64,000 bases of DNA from assembly GCA_030848545.1 (NCBI GenBank), contig JAVDCA010000009.1, positions 124,001 through 188,000 on the forward strand. The letters run 5' to 3'. The translations under genes were made by a program, and so were the position numbers. The notes beneath the pieces were generated by a model. The model was not told the DNA's origin, made no database searches, and saw only the letters and a list, made by a program, of their open reading frames with translations. Shown piece by piece: positions 7,732 to 15,957 of the stretch (positions are counted from its first letter, which is position 1; each line of letters begins with the position of its first letter). Origin of the DNA: Astrobacterium formosum (GTDB lineage: Bacteria > Pseudomonadota > Alphaproteobacteria > Rhizobiales > Xanthobacteraceae).

Positions 7732-9243
7732 ATGGAATCCTTCTCCTATATTCTCGCGGGGTTCGCCACGGCGTTGCAGCCCGTCAACATCTGGTACACA
7801 TTCATCGGATGCCTGATGGGTACGGTGGTCGGCGTGCTGCCCGGGCTTGGGCCGGCGGCAGGAATGGCGTTGTTGCTGCCGATCACCTTCGGCATGAACC
7901 CCACCTCGGCTCTGATCATGTTGTGCGCCATGTATGGCGGCGCCATGTACGGCGGTTCGACGACTTCCATCCTGATCAATACGCCCGGCGAGTCGTCGTC
8001 CGTGATGACGATGCTGGACGGCTACCAGATGGCCAAGAAGGGGCGAGCAGGTGCCGCACTGGCGGTTTCGGCGATCGGCTCGTTCTTCGCGGGCACTGTC
8101 GGCATGCTCTTGCTCAGCTTGTTGGCCGTTCCCTTCTCGCAATTCGCCTTGCGGTTTGGACCTGCCGAGAACTTCACGCTCATTCTCTTTGCGATGGTGA
8201 TGGTGAGTGCGCTCACCGGCAAGTCGATGGTGCGCGGCATGTTCGCAATGGTGCTCGGCCTGATCGTGTGCACGATCGGCATCGACCTGCAGAGCGGCAT
8301 GCCTCGCTACACAGGCGGAATTCCGGAAGTTCAGGATGGCATCAGCTTTCTTCTGGCGGCGGTCGGACTGTTCGCCATGTCGGAGGTGTTCTGCACCTTC
8401 GAGCGGCACATGAAAGGCAAGGCCGAAGTGCTCGGCATCGAAGGACCGCTCTGGTTGACGCGGGATGAGTGGAAGCGCTCCTACATGCCGATCATACGCG
8501 GAACCTTCATCGGCTTCTTCAAGGGCATGCTGCCGGGCGGGGGCGCCACCATAGCCACGATGATCGCCTACACGGTGGAACGCTCGATCTCGAAGGAGAA
8601 AGAGAAGTTCGGAACCGGCATGATCGAGGGCGTCGCCGGACCGGAGGCTGCCAACAACGCTTCGAGTTGCGGCTCCATGGTGCCTCTCTTCACGCTCGGT
8701 TTGCCCGGCACCGGAACGACGGCTGTCCTCATGGCTGCATTGATCATGTTCGGATTGCAGCCGGGACCGCTTCTGCTGCACAAGAACCCGGAACTCGTAT
8801 GGAGCGTGATCGACAGCATGTATCTCGGCAACCTGATGCTGCTGATCCTCAATCTTCCGCTCATCTCCATATTCGTGCGGATCCTGTACATCCCGACCGG
8901 CATCCTTCTGCCTTTGATCGTCGTCATCGCCACGATCGGAATCTATTCGATCAACAACAGCGTCTTCGATCTCGGCGTGATGCTCTCGTTCGGTGTGCTG
9001 GGATACGTCTTCCGCAAGGTCAATATTTCGCCGGCACCGATGGTTCTCGCTCTGGTCTTGGGTAAGCCGCTCGAGCAATCCTTCCGCCAGGCGATGACGA
9101 TATCGGGCGGTCATCCGGCGGTGTTCTTGTCGAGCGCCATCTGCATCTTCTTCCTTGGGCTGACCGTGGCGGCGTTGTTCGTCTATCTCGTGCTCCCGAT
9201 GCTGTCGACGCGCAAGAAGCCGACCGCCGCCGCCGCTACCTAG
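7732..9243 (+). CDS. tctA: Tripartite tricarboxylate transporter permease (TctA family)
   Basis: A 503-residue polytopic inner-membrane protein that forms the translocation pathway of the TTT importer. Diagnostic segments are GTVVGVLPGLGPAAG near the N-terminus, MYGGAMYGGSTTSILINTPG, and FKGMLPGGGATIA in the second repeat, together with many hydrophobic helices. Length and motif order are those of the family. It follows tctB with a nine-base gap and is followed by the UxaA-type genes, so import and catabolism are in one transcription unit. Confidence 0.95.
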   Translation: MESFSYILAGFATALQPVNIWYTFIGCLMGTVVGVLPGLGPAAGMALLLPITFGMNPTSALIMLCAMYGGAMYGGSTTSILINTPGESSSVMTMLDGYQMAKKGRAGAALAVSAIGSFFAGTVGMLLLSLLAVPFSQFALRFGPAENFTLILFAMVMVSALTGKSMVRGMFAMVLGLIVCTIGIDLQSGMPRYTGGIPEVQDGISFLLAAVGLFAMSEVFCTFERHMKGKAEVLGIEGPLWLTRDEWKRSYMPIIRGTFIGFFKGMLPGGGATIATMIAYTVERSISKEKEKFGTGMIEGVAGPEAANNASSCGSMVPLFTLGLPGTGTTAVLMAALIMFGLQPGPLLLHKNPELVWSVIDSMYLGNLMLLILNLPLISIFVRILYIPTGILLPLIVVIATIGIYSINNSVFDLGVMLSFGVLGYVFRKVNISPAPMVLALVLGKPLEQSFRQAMTISGGHPAVFLSSAICIFFLGLTVAALFVYLVLPMLSTRKKPTAAAAT

Positions 9244-9276
9244 GCCGCGAACTCGAACCGTCGGAGAACCCGAGCG

Positions 9277-9567
9277 ATGAGATATGACGCGATTGCGATA
9301 AATAATCAGGACAACGTCGCCACGGCGCTGCGTGTCCTGCAGAAGGGTGAAACCGTTCTGGTCGGGGTCGGCGATGGCACGATGGCCGTCGCGCTCGTCG
9401 AGGACGTGGAATTCGGACACAAGATCGCCGTGCACGACATCGCCACAGGCGACGACATCATCAAGTATGGTGAGGTCATCGGAAGGGCGACGAAGAAGAT
9501 TCCCGGGGGCGCCCACGCCCACGTTCATAATATCGAAAGTCTACGCGGCCGCGGCGACCTGGAATAG
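9277..9567 (+). CDS. UxaA-family hydro-lyase, small SAF-domain subunit
   Basis: A 96-residue SAF-domain protein corresponding to the N-terminal domain of altronate dehydratase (UxaA) and to the separate small subunit of sulfolactate sulfo-lyase-type enzymes. Family marks are KGETVLVGV, the HKIAVHDIATGD stretch and the closing GGAHAHVHN motif. GGAGAA at 9263-9268 precedes the ATG by eight bases. The next gene encodes the matching large subunit, so the two probably form one metal-dependent lyase acting on an alpha-hydroxy acid. The true substrate is unknown. Confidence 0.85.
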   Translation: MRYDAIAINNQDNVATALRVLQKGETVLVGVGDGTMAVALVEDVEFGHKIAVHDIATGDDIIKYGEVIGRATKKIPGGAHAHVHNIESLRGRGDLE

Positions 9568-9603
9568 GCGCGTGGCGAGGTGTCGCTCGGAGAGGATCGT
9601 GAC

Positions 9604-10764
9604 ATGGAGTTCTTGGGTTATCGACGACCGGACGGCCGGGTCGGCACGCGGAATTATGTCGGGGTGCTGTCGACGGTGGTGTGCGCCAACGAAGTGGCCG
9701 AAGACATCGCCCGTCAGGTCGACGGCGCGGTGAGCTTCACCCATCATCAGGGCTGTTGTCAGACGCCGCTCGACATCCGTCGAGTCACCGAAGTGTTGAC
9801 CGGCCTCGGTTCCAATCCCAACCTGGCTGCGGTTCTGCTCGTCAGCCTCGGATGCGAGAGCACCGAAATCGAAAAGGTGGTGGCCGGCATTCGCGCCGCC
9901 GGCAAGAGGGTCGAGGTGATCGGGCTTCAGGACATCGGCGGGGCCGCTAGAACGCGGGCAGAGGGAACCCTGATCGTCCAGGACATGGTGGCCGAAGCGT
10001 CGCGGGCGAAGCCGGTGCCTTGCCCTTTGTCCGACATCGTGCTCGGCATGAAATGCGGAAGCTCTGATACGACCCAGGGCCTCTCGGCGACTCCGGCCAT
10101 CGGTAGGGCTTCGGATGCGATCGTGGCGGCGGGCGGCACCTCCGTTCTGGGCGAAATCACCGAGTTCATAGGCGCTGAGCACATTATCGCCCGTCACGCT
10201 GCGACACCGGAAGTGGCCGCGCAGATCCTGGCGCTGGTCGACCGCATGGAGAGCCGCGCCAAGGCGGTCGGCTGCGACATGCGGGGCGGTCAACCGACTG
10301 GCGGCAACATCAAGGGCGGCCTGACGACGATCGAGGAAAAGTCGCTGGGCGCCATCGCCAAAGGCGGCGCGGCGCCGATCCAGGCCGTCTACGAGTACGG
10401 ACAACAGCCGCGGGTCAAGGGCTTGGTGGTCATGGACTCGCCCGGACGTGAGCCGGAAATCCTGACCGGCCTCGCGGCCGCGGGATGCAACGTCATCGCG
10501 TTTGCGACGGGTCGAGGCGCGCCGCAGGGCTTTCCTTTCGTGCCCGTCATCAAGCTCACCGGAAACGCACGCACCTGGGAGCACCTGCGCGATCATATCG
10601 ACATGTCGGTCGCCGGGATTATCGAGGGCACTGAGAGCCTGCCGCAGGCGGGCGAACGGCTGCTGGAGCGCATCGTGGCAGTATCCTCGGGCGAGCGAAC
10701 ACGCTCGGAGATCACCGGTTACACGCGCGCGATGGACATCTACGTCACCGGGCCGGTAATCTGA
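9604..10764 (+). CDS. UxaA-family hydro-lyase, large catalytic subunit
   Basis: A 386-residue large subunit of the altronate/galactarate dehydratase-sulfolactate lyase family. It starts with the typical MEFLGYRRPDGRVGTRNYV, has the cysteine-containing HHQGCCQTPLDIRR and MKCGSSDTTQGLSATPA, the PTGGNIKGGLTTIEEKSLG segment, and ends in the GCNVIAFATGRG domain. The ATG at 9604 has GGAGAGG at 9589-9595; the upstream in-frame GTG at 9580 is less likely. Family members use Fe or another divalent metal to eliminate water (or sulfite) from a 2-hydroxy acid, which fits processing downstream of a hydroxy-acid epimerase. Confidence 0.9.
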   Translation: MEFLGYRRPDGRVGTRNYVGVLSTVVCANEVAEDIARQVDGAVSFTHHQGCCQTPLDIRRVTEVLTGLGSNPNLAAVLLVSLGCESTEIEKVVAGIRAAGKRVEVIGLQDIGGAARTRAEGTLIVQDMVAEASRAKPVPCPLSDIVLGMKCGSSDTTQGLSATPAIGRASDAIVAAGGTSVLGEITEFIGAEHIIARHAATPEVAAQILALVDRMESRAKAVGCDMRGGQPTGGNIKGGLTTIEEKSLGAIAKGGAAPIQAVYEYGQQPRVKGLVVMDSPGREPEILTGLAAAGCNVIAFATGRGAPQGFPFVPVIKLTGNARTWEHLRDHIDMSVAGIIEGTESLPQAGERLLERIVAVSSGERTRSEITGYTRAMDIYVTGPVI

Positions 10765-10774
10765 GGACTGCATC

Positions 10775-12046
10775 GTGAACTATCCGAAACTGACGCGCAT
10801 CACCCAGACCTTGGATAGGACGCGAGTCGAGGACGTCGGCGCAGCGGTCGCCGCCGAGATGAAGCGCGTCACCCTCGCCGCCCGTATCAAGCCCGGCGCA
10901 CGCGTGGCGATCACCGCCGGCAGCCGCGGCATCAGGGACATGATCGCGGTTCTGCGCGCTTGCGTCGGCGAGGTGAAGGCTGTCGGCGGCCGACCGATTA
11001 TCGTTCCGGCGATGGGCAGCCACGGTGGTGCGACTGCCGAAGGGCAGACGAGTATGCTCGAAGGGCTCGGGGTGACCGAAGCGACCATCGGCGCCCCGAT
11101 CGTTTCCTCCATGGACGTGGTCGACTTTGGGACGACGGCGGAAGGAATTCCGGTCAACTTCAGCCGTGACGCAATGGACTGCGATCACGTGATCGTCGTC
11201 AACCGGGTGAAGCCGCACACCGAGTTCAACGGCCGGATCGAAAGCGGCCTGATCAAGATGATGGTGATCGGCCTCGGCAAGCATCGCGGAGCCATCGACG
11301 CCCATCGGTGGGCCGTGCGCTACGGATACGAAAAAACGCTGATTTCCGTCGGGCGCAGGATTCTGGAAAACGCGCCGATCGCGCTCGGTATCGGCATCGT
11401 CGAGAACGGCATCGGCGAATCCGCCCGCATAGAGGCGGTCACGCCCGAGAATTTCATCGCGGAGGAGATGAAGCTTCTCGAGTACGCCAAGCGCACGTGC
11501 CCCCACCTGCCGTTCGATCAATTAGACGTCCTGATCATCGACGAGAGCGGCAAGGAGATCAGCGGCACCGGCATGGACACGAAGGTGGTCGGCCGGATCA
11601 TGAATATATACGAAGCGCCGCTGGAGCATCCGCACATCACCCGCATCGTGCTGCGCTCCTTGACGGAAAAGTCGCACGGCAATGGACTGGGCATGGGTCT
11701 CGCGGACTTCGTAACCAAGCGGGTGGTGGACGCGCTCGACCGCGACGCGACCTGCGTCAACTGCGTCACGGCGGTGACGCCCGAGAAGGGCCGTTTGCCC
11801 ATCGTCGGAGAAAGCGACAAGGCGGCAATCGATTACGCTTTCGCCTCCGCCGGCCCGGTGACAGTCGACGACGTGCGGCTGTGCTGGATCCGCAATACGG
11901 CGACGTTGGACAGCATGTATGTGTCGGCCGCTTTGTTGGGCGAAGTATCCGCCCATCCGGGCCTCGCCGCAGCATCACTGCCGTTCGAAATGGCCTTCAG
12001 TTCCGAAGGCGAACTCCTAAAACCTGAAGAGAGCATGGCATGTTGA
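10775..12046 (+). CDS. LarA-family (nickel-pincer-dependent racemase/epimerase) homologue, divergent
   Basis: A 423-residue member of the lactate-racemase LarA superfamily, whose characterised members use a nickel-pincer nucleotide to shuttle hydride at a hydroxyl-bearing carbon. Candidate equivalents of the LarA catalytic and nickel-binding residues are His83 (MGSHGGATAEGQ), His148 (NRVKPHTEFNG), Lys161 and His170 (GLIKMMVIGLGKH); the assignment needs an alignment. The GTG start has GAGGA at 10763-10767, seven bases away. It lies directly after the UxaA-type subunits and overlaps the next gene by seven bases. The larC-E-B cofactor genes sit at the left of the same island. Its spacing between H148, K161 and H170 differs from that of lactate racemase, so a different hydroxy acid is expected. 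Confidence 0.82.
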   Translation: MNYPKLTRITQTLDRTRVEDVGAAVAAEMKRVTLAARIKPGARVAITAGSRGIRDMIAVLRACVGEVKAVGGRPIIVPAMGSHGGATAEGQTSMLEGLGVTEATIGAPIVSSMDVVDFGTTAEGIPVNFSRDAMDCDHVIVVNRVKPHTEFNGRIESGLIKMMVIGLGKHRGAIDAHRWAVRYGYEKTLISVGRRILENAPIALGIGIVENGIGESARIEAVTPENFIAEEMKLLEYAKRTCPHLPFDQLDVLIIDESGKEISGTGMDTKVVGRIMNIYEAPLEHPHITRIVLRSLTEKSHGNGLGMGLADFVTKRVVDALDRDATCVNCVTAVTPEKGRLPIVGESDKAAIDYAFASAGPVTVDDVRLCWIRNTATLDSMYVSAALLGEVSAHPGLAAASLPFEMAFSSEGELLKPEESMAC

Positions 12047-12384
12047 AGTGGAAGAATTATCGCGCCGAAGTGAAGAAGCGGGTCGGTGACCTGCGCCAGT
12101 TCGCCCCCGAGGCTTTCAAAGGATATCTCGCCCTCGCCACATCGGGAGAAAAGGCCGCACATATCGACGGCAAGACGCGCGAACTGATCTCGCTCGCCGT
12201 CGCGGTCACGACCCGTTGCGACGGTTGCATCGCCGGGCACGTCGAGGCGGCGCTCGCGCAGGGAGCGACCCGGGAGGAAATTGGTGAAGCGCTCGGCGTG
12301 GCAATCGCCATGAACGCAGGCGCGGCCCTGGTCTATTCCGCCCGCGCCATGGATTGCGTCGATGAGATGAGTTCGCCCGCGTGA
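12040..12384 (+). CDS. Carboxymuconolactone decarboxylase/AhpD-like protein
   Basis: A 114-residue protein of the CMD/AhpD fold. Residues 60-78 carry the AhpD-type redox motif CDGCIAGHVEAA (CxxC plus His), and GEALGVAIAMNAGAALVY is the family's second helix pair. It overlaps the stop of the LarA-like gene by seven bases, so it is translationally linked to it. With an intact CxxC it more probably acts as a disulfide reductase or peroxidase partner than as a ring-opening decarboxylase. It might protect or service a redox-sensitive enzyme of the cluster, but this is inference from position. Confidence 0.85.
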   Translation: MLKWKNYRAEVKKRVGDLRQFAPEAFKGYLALATSGEKAAHIDGKTRELISLAVAVTTRCDGCIAGHVEAALAQGATREEIGEALGVAIAMNAGAALVYSARAMDCVDEMSSPA

Positions 12385-12829
12385 TGCCGAAGCGGCCGGC
12401 ACCGACAACGGGCTTCGGGGTGAGTGTCGCTCGACTGAAGCGCTGCAGGTTTCGGACCGCCTGACTGACGGGCGGCGCGGGGTTATTCCGTGTCGATCGA
12501 ACGAATTGCCGCGGACGGAAGAGTCAATCGTAAGGCCGGCAATATTGAACGGCGGTCGCACCATCGGCCGCCGTTCGTCGTCGTGGGATCACGGCGCCGA
12601 AGGGTTATTTGTAGTTTGCCCGGAGGACGCTGGCCGCGTGCATTGTCAAAACCCGACGCATCGAATTTTCACGCGTCACGACGAGTGCTCCACGACCGCG
12701 GATGATCGGTCCTGTAAATCTGGAAGTTCGTCGTTGCATTATGCGCATCAAATGCAGCGAACAAAGAAATTCCTGGGGTTCAAGACTCGGCCTACAATTG
12801 CTCTGTAAATATTTGTAAGGCTTCCAGTA
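12385..12829. other. Spacer without a recognisable gene
   Basis: No frame in this 445-base stretch resembles a protein. The part next to the downstream PrpF-type gene is AT-rich and contains ACAATTGC (12794-12801) and ATATTTGTAA (around 12809-12818), which resemble words in the promoter block at 3175. It may be an internal promoter for the prpF-like and lysR genes. Confidence 0.45.
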
Positions 12830-13990
12830 ATGCAGCTAAGAGCAATTCCGTTCATTTTCATGCGCGGCGGTACATCGCGCGGACCGTACTTTTTGCGTTC
12901 CGACCTGCCGACTGATCGCGACGTCCTGGCCGAAGTCCTCATGGCGGTCGTGGGCTCGGGGCAACCCGGCAACATTGACGGCATCGGTGGTGGGACGCCG
13001 GTTACCGCCAAGGTGGTCATCTTGTCTCGCTCCGAGGATCCCGAGGTCGATGTCGATTACTTCTTCGCTCAGGTGTCGCCCGACAAGCGTGAGGTGGATT
13101 TCGCTCCGTCATGCGGAAACATGCTGGCCGGAGTTGGTCCGGCCTCGATCGAAATGGGCCTGGTGGAGGCGTGCGACGGCGTGACGACGATACGCATTCG
13201 CGCCGTCAACACCGGCGCCCTGGTAGAAGCCGTAGTCCAGACACCGCACGGCGTCGTCGCCTATGATGGAACGACGCGCATCGACGGCGTTCTCGGGACA
13301 GCGGCCCCCATCCGGTTGAGCTTCCAGAACACGGTCGGGTCGAAGACGGGAGCGCTGTTTCCTACCGGCAATCGGATGGAAGAAATCGGCGGCATATCGG
13401 TGTCGTGCATCGATGCCGCGATGCCGATGGTCTTCGCACGGGCGGCGGATTTCGGCCTGACCGGATACGAATCCAAGGGTGAGCTCGACGCCAACAAGGC
13501 TTTCTTCGCACGCATGGAAGCGATCCGTATTGAAGGCGGGAAGAGGATGGGCTTCGGGGATGTCTCCCACAGCGTGTTGCCGAAATTCGGTTTGATAGCC
13601 CCTCCGAGGGGAACCGGGACGGTGGCTTCTCGTTACTTCATGCCTTGGAGTTGTCATCCCACCTACGCCGTCACGGGTGCGATCTGTTTGTGTGCATGCG
13701 TGCTCGCACCTGGAACCGTGGCATCTTCGGTAGCTTTGCGCCCAACGGGTTCGACAGCGGTGCTCGTCATCGAGCATCCGGCTGGTGTTCTGGAACTGGT
13801 CGCCGAATACACCGTGTGTGGCGACGATGTCGATTTCAAAAAGTTGGGAACGCTGCGAACGGCTCGCAAGCTTGCCGCCGGTACCGTGTTCATTCCCGGC
13901 GACGTCTGGCCGGATCACGTCCCGACCGCGGATGACCCGAAGGTCGTCGAATCGCGATCTCCTGCCATTGGAGCATCTTGTTTAGTGTAA
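12830..13990 (+). CDS. PrpF-family isomerase/tautomerase
   Basis: A 386-residue diaminopimelate-epimerase-fold protein of the PrpF family, whose members isomerise aconitate-type double bonds (methylaconitate isomerase, 4-oxalomesaconate tautomerase). It opens with FIFMRGGTSRGPYF, and the catalytic-loop PSCGNMLAGVGP lies around residues 93-104. A second cysteine-containing loop is in the C-terminal half. An AAGG-like site lies about ten bases before the ATG. It lies 22 bases before the LysR gene. With two MmgE/PrpD proteins in the same cluster, a role in shuffling an unsaturated tricarboxylate is reasonable. The rest of the methylcitrate pathway (prpB, prpC, acnD) is absent here. Confidence 0.9.
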   Translation: MQLRAIPFIFMRGGTSRGPYFLRSDLPTDRDVLAEVLMAVVGSGQPGNIDGIGGGTPVTAKVVILSRSEDPEVDVDYFFAQVSPDKREVDFAPSCGNMLAGVGPASIEMGLVEACDGVTTIRIRAVNTGALVEAVVQTPHGVVAYDGTTRIDGVLGTAAPIRLSFQNTVGSKTGALFPTGNRMEEIGGISVSCIDAAMPMVFARAADFGLTGYESKGELDANKAFFARMEAIRIEGGKRMGFGDVSHSVLPKFGLIAPPRGTGTVASRYFMPWSCHPTYAVTGAICLCACVLAPGTVASSVALRPTGSTAVLVIEHPAGVLELVAEYTVCGDDVDFKKLGTLRTARKLAAGTVFIPGDVWPDHVPTADDPKVVESRSPAIGASCLV

Positions 13991-14012
13991 GAATCGTCCA
14001 TATAGATGGACC

Positions 14013-14909
14013 GTGCTGATCAATTTTGAACTCCTTGATATACGCGCCTTCGTGGCGGTCGCGGAAGGTGGGTCCTTCCGTCGTGCCGCGGAGGCGGTGA
14101 ACCTGTCGCAATCCGCTGTGACGCGCCGTATCAAGGCGTTGGAGGTGACGTTGGGCGCGCCGCTGCTGGAGCGATCGACGCGTCATGTGTCGATGACGGC
14201 ATTCGGGCGCGAGATCTATCCGATGGCGCAGCGGCTCATCGGGGAGTTCGAGAATCAGGCGCTGTCGATCTCCGGCGTCGGCTATTCGCAAGCCGGCCAA
14301 ATCACCATTGCCTGCGTACCGACGGCTGCATTCTATTTCCTGCCGACGGTGATCAAGGAATTCAAAGAAAAGTATCCCCGCATCAGATTCCGTATTCTGG
14401 ATCTTTCGTCGAGTCCGGCACTGGACAGCGTAGCACGAGGGGAGGCCGAGTTCGGGGTCAACTTCGTCGGCGCTGCTCGCGACGATCTTGCCTTCACGCC
14501 GCTCACCGACGATCCCTTCCTCCTCGCGTGCCGGCGGGACCATCCGTTTGCAGAGCGCACTCAGCTCAGGTGGAAGGAACTCGAATCCCAGCCTCTTATC
14601 GGAGTAAGCCGTGCCAGCGGCAACCGAGTCCTTCTGGAGACCGCGCTCGCGAAGGCGTCGGTGAGGTTGAGTTGGTTCTACGAGGTGAACCACCTGTCGA
14701 CATCGCTCGGGCTGGTCGAGAAAGGGCTTGGCATTTCGGTGCTGCCCAGACTGGCAACGCCGCAGGAGGAGCATCCGGTACTGGTGACGGTGCCGCTGGT
14801 GGATCCGGTTATCTGCCGCGCGATCGGAATCGTCGAACGGCGCAGCGGGCGCCTTTCTCCGATCGCTCAGCGCTTTCGCGACATGCTCATCGAACGATGG
14901 AAGAGTTGA
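14013..14909 (+). CDS. LysR-type transcriptional regulator 1
   Basis: A 298-residue LysR regulator with the winged-helix region FRRAAEAVNLSQSAVTRRI near residues 22-40 and a complete effector-binding domain. The GTG start at 14013 follows the prpF-like stop by 22 bases, so it is probably cotranscribed and may control the cluster. Unlike many LysR genes it is not divergent from its presumed target. The promoter block at 3175 is a plausible binding site. Confidence 0.9.
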   Translation: MLINFELLDIRAFVAVAEGGSFRRAAEAVNLSQSAVTRRIKALEVTLGAPLLERSTRHVSMTAFGREIYPMAQRLIGEFENQALSISGVGYSQAGQITIACVPTAAFYFLPTVIKEFKEKYPRIRFRILDLSSSPALDSVARGEAEFGVNFVGAARDDLAFTPLTDDPFLLACRRDHPFAERTQLRWKELESQPLIGVSRASGNRVLLETALAKASVRLSWFYEVNHLSTSLGLVEKGLGISVLPRLATPQEEHPVLVTVPLVDPVICRAIGIVERRSGRLSPIAQRFRDMLIERWKS

Positions 14910-15957
14910 GAGCGTAGGACGCGCGCTTTCATCGCAGCCATAGCGAAGGCGCCGGAGAACAGGACCGGCGTTGGTTGGGCGACATCGCTGAAGGCGCGGC
15001 GATGGGTGGCGGCGTCGAGCGTGACGGTGTCTGGACAATGCGGGTGGGAATCAAGCGGGCCGACTCGTGCGCAACGGCGAGGTCGAGGGGTTGTCCCCCG
15101 GCCAGCACAGTCTGGTAGGCCAGCAGGGTAAGTCTGGATGACGCCGGGAGTCAGGCTTCATGGCAACTCCAGAGAAATTCGGCAAAGTCGGGGCTATTTG
15201 TCGCATACGGCGTCGATCCTTTTTGGAGCGAGCCGTCGTCGAATCGGCCGGATGCAGCGGCTATCCGTGATGTTCGGAGCTCTCCGTCATCATTGATGTA
15301 GCCCGCACAACAATCACGTCGATATCTGCAATTGTTAGATCGACGTCTAATTTGCTTTAGTGACAGCGCCCCCGAGGTCTCGGATTGTTTTCGATGCAGG
15401 AAACAGGGGCGGTGTGGGCATATGGACCACGCGGCCGGCGATTTAGGAACGATATTGTCCGGGTGCGTGCATGGGCGTCGCCCCGGCGGGGGCAGGATGC
15501 TGGCAGATGCGCATCGCCGTCATTGATCAACAACTGGCCAACCGGGGCTGGCGTCACTGACGGCCTCGTGGTGCGACCGGTGGTGGAGGATTGGCTGACG
15601 TATGGCGGTCTCGGAGAGAACCCGACCTGATACGACGGACGATGCCGAATATGAATCGCAAAGGTTATGTCGTCTTTCGCCATCGAATGGGGGCCATTCC
15701 TCTTGGTGCGTCTGCTTCTGATGAATCGCTTCCGACGTTCCAGATCACACCTGACGAGGCGTCTTTGGCCGCCAAGTCGCATCGACCAATGTTCGGCAAG
15801 CAAGGGGTTTTGGATGGTCCGTAAAGAGCGGTTCGACGCCTTTGAAGCCGATCGACGTGGTGTGTTGGCCTCTCCAGAAGCGCTGGTCTTCATGTAATCG
15901 GGTGAGCGGATTTGGTGTGATGGACCAGAACGCGACTTCGTTGCGGAGGTCAGACAG
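14910..15957. other. Gene-poor spacer with a degenerate promoter/MmgE-PrpD remnant
   Basis: No intact gene is visible in this 1-kb stretch. The recognisable content is the second copy of the promoter block followed by a decayed reading frame (see 15304-15480). The rest matches nothing I recognise. It looks like the residue of a duplication within the island. Confidence 0.5.
15304..15480 (+). pseudogene. Second promoter block B with decayed start of an MmgE/PrpD-like gene
   Basis: Positions 15304-15397 repeat the promoter block of MmgE/PrpD gene 1. The ATG at 15394 aligns with the ATG at 3271, and the frame then reads GPRGRRFRNDIVRVRA, which resembles NVRGRRLADYVVGARA in the intact gene. Similarity fades after about 30 codons, and the frame stops at 15630 without the DFDDTH signature. 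I read this as a duplicated 5' end whose gene was deleted or has decayed. An alternative is a retained operator for the LysR gene downstream. Confidence 0.4.

Noticed and set aside
7708-9528. A 606-codon minus-strand frame opposite tctA
   Set aside because: Antisense shadow of a well-supported membrane protein; rich in His, Asp and Arg as expected from reverse reading.
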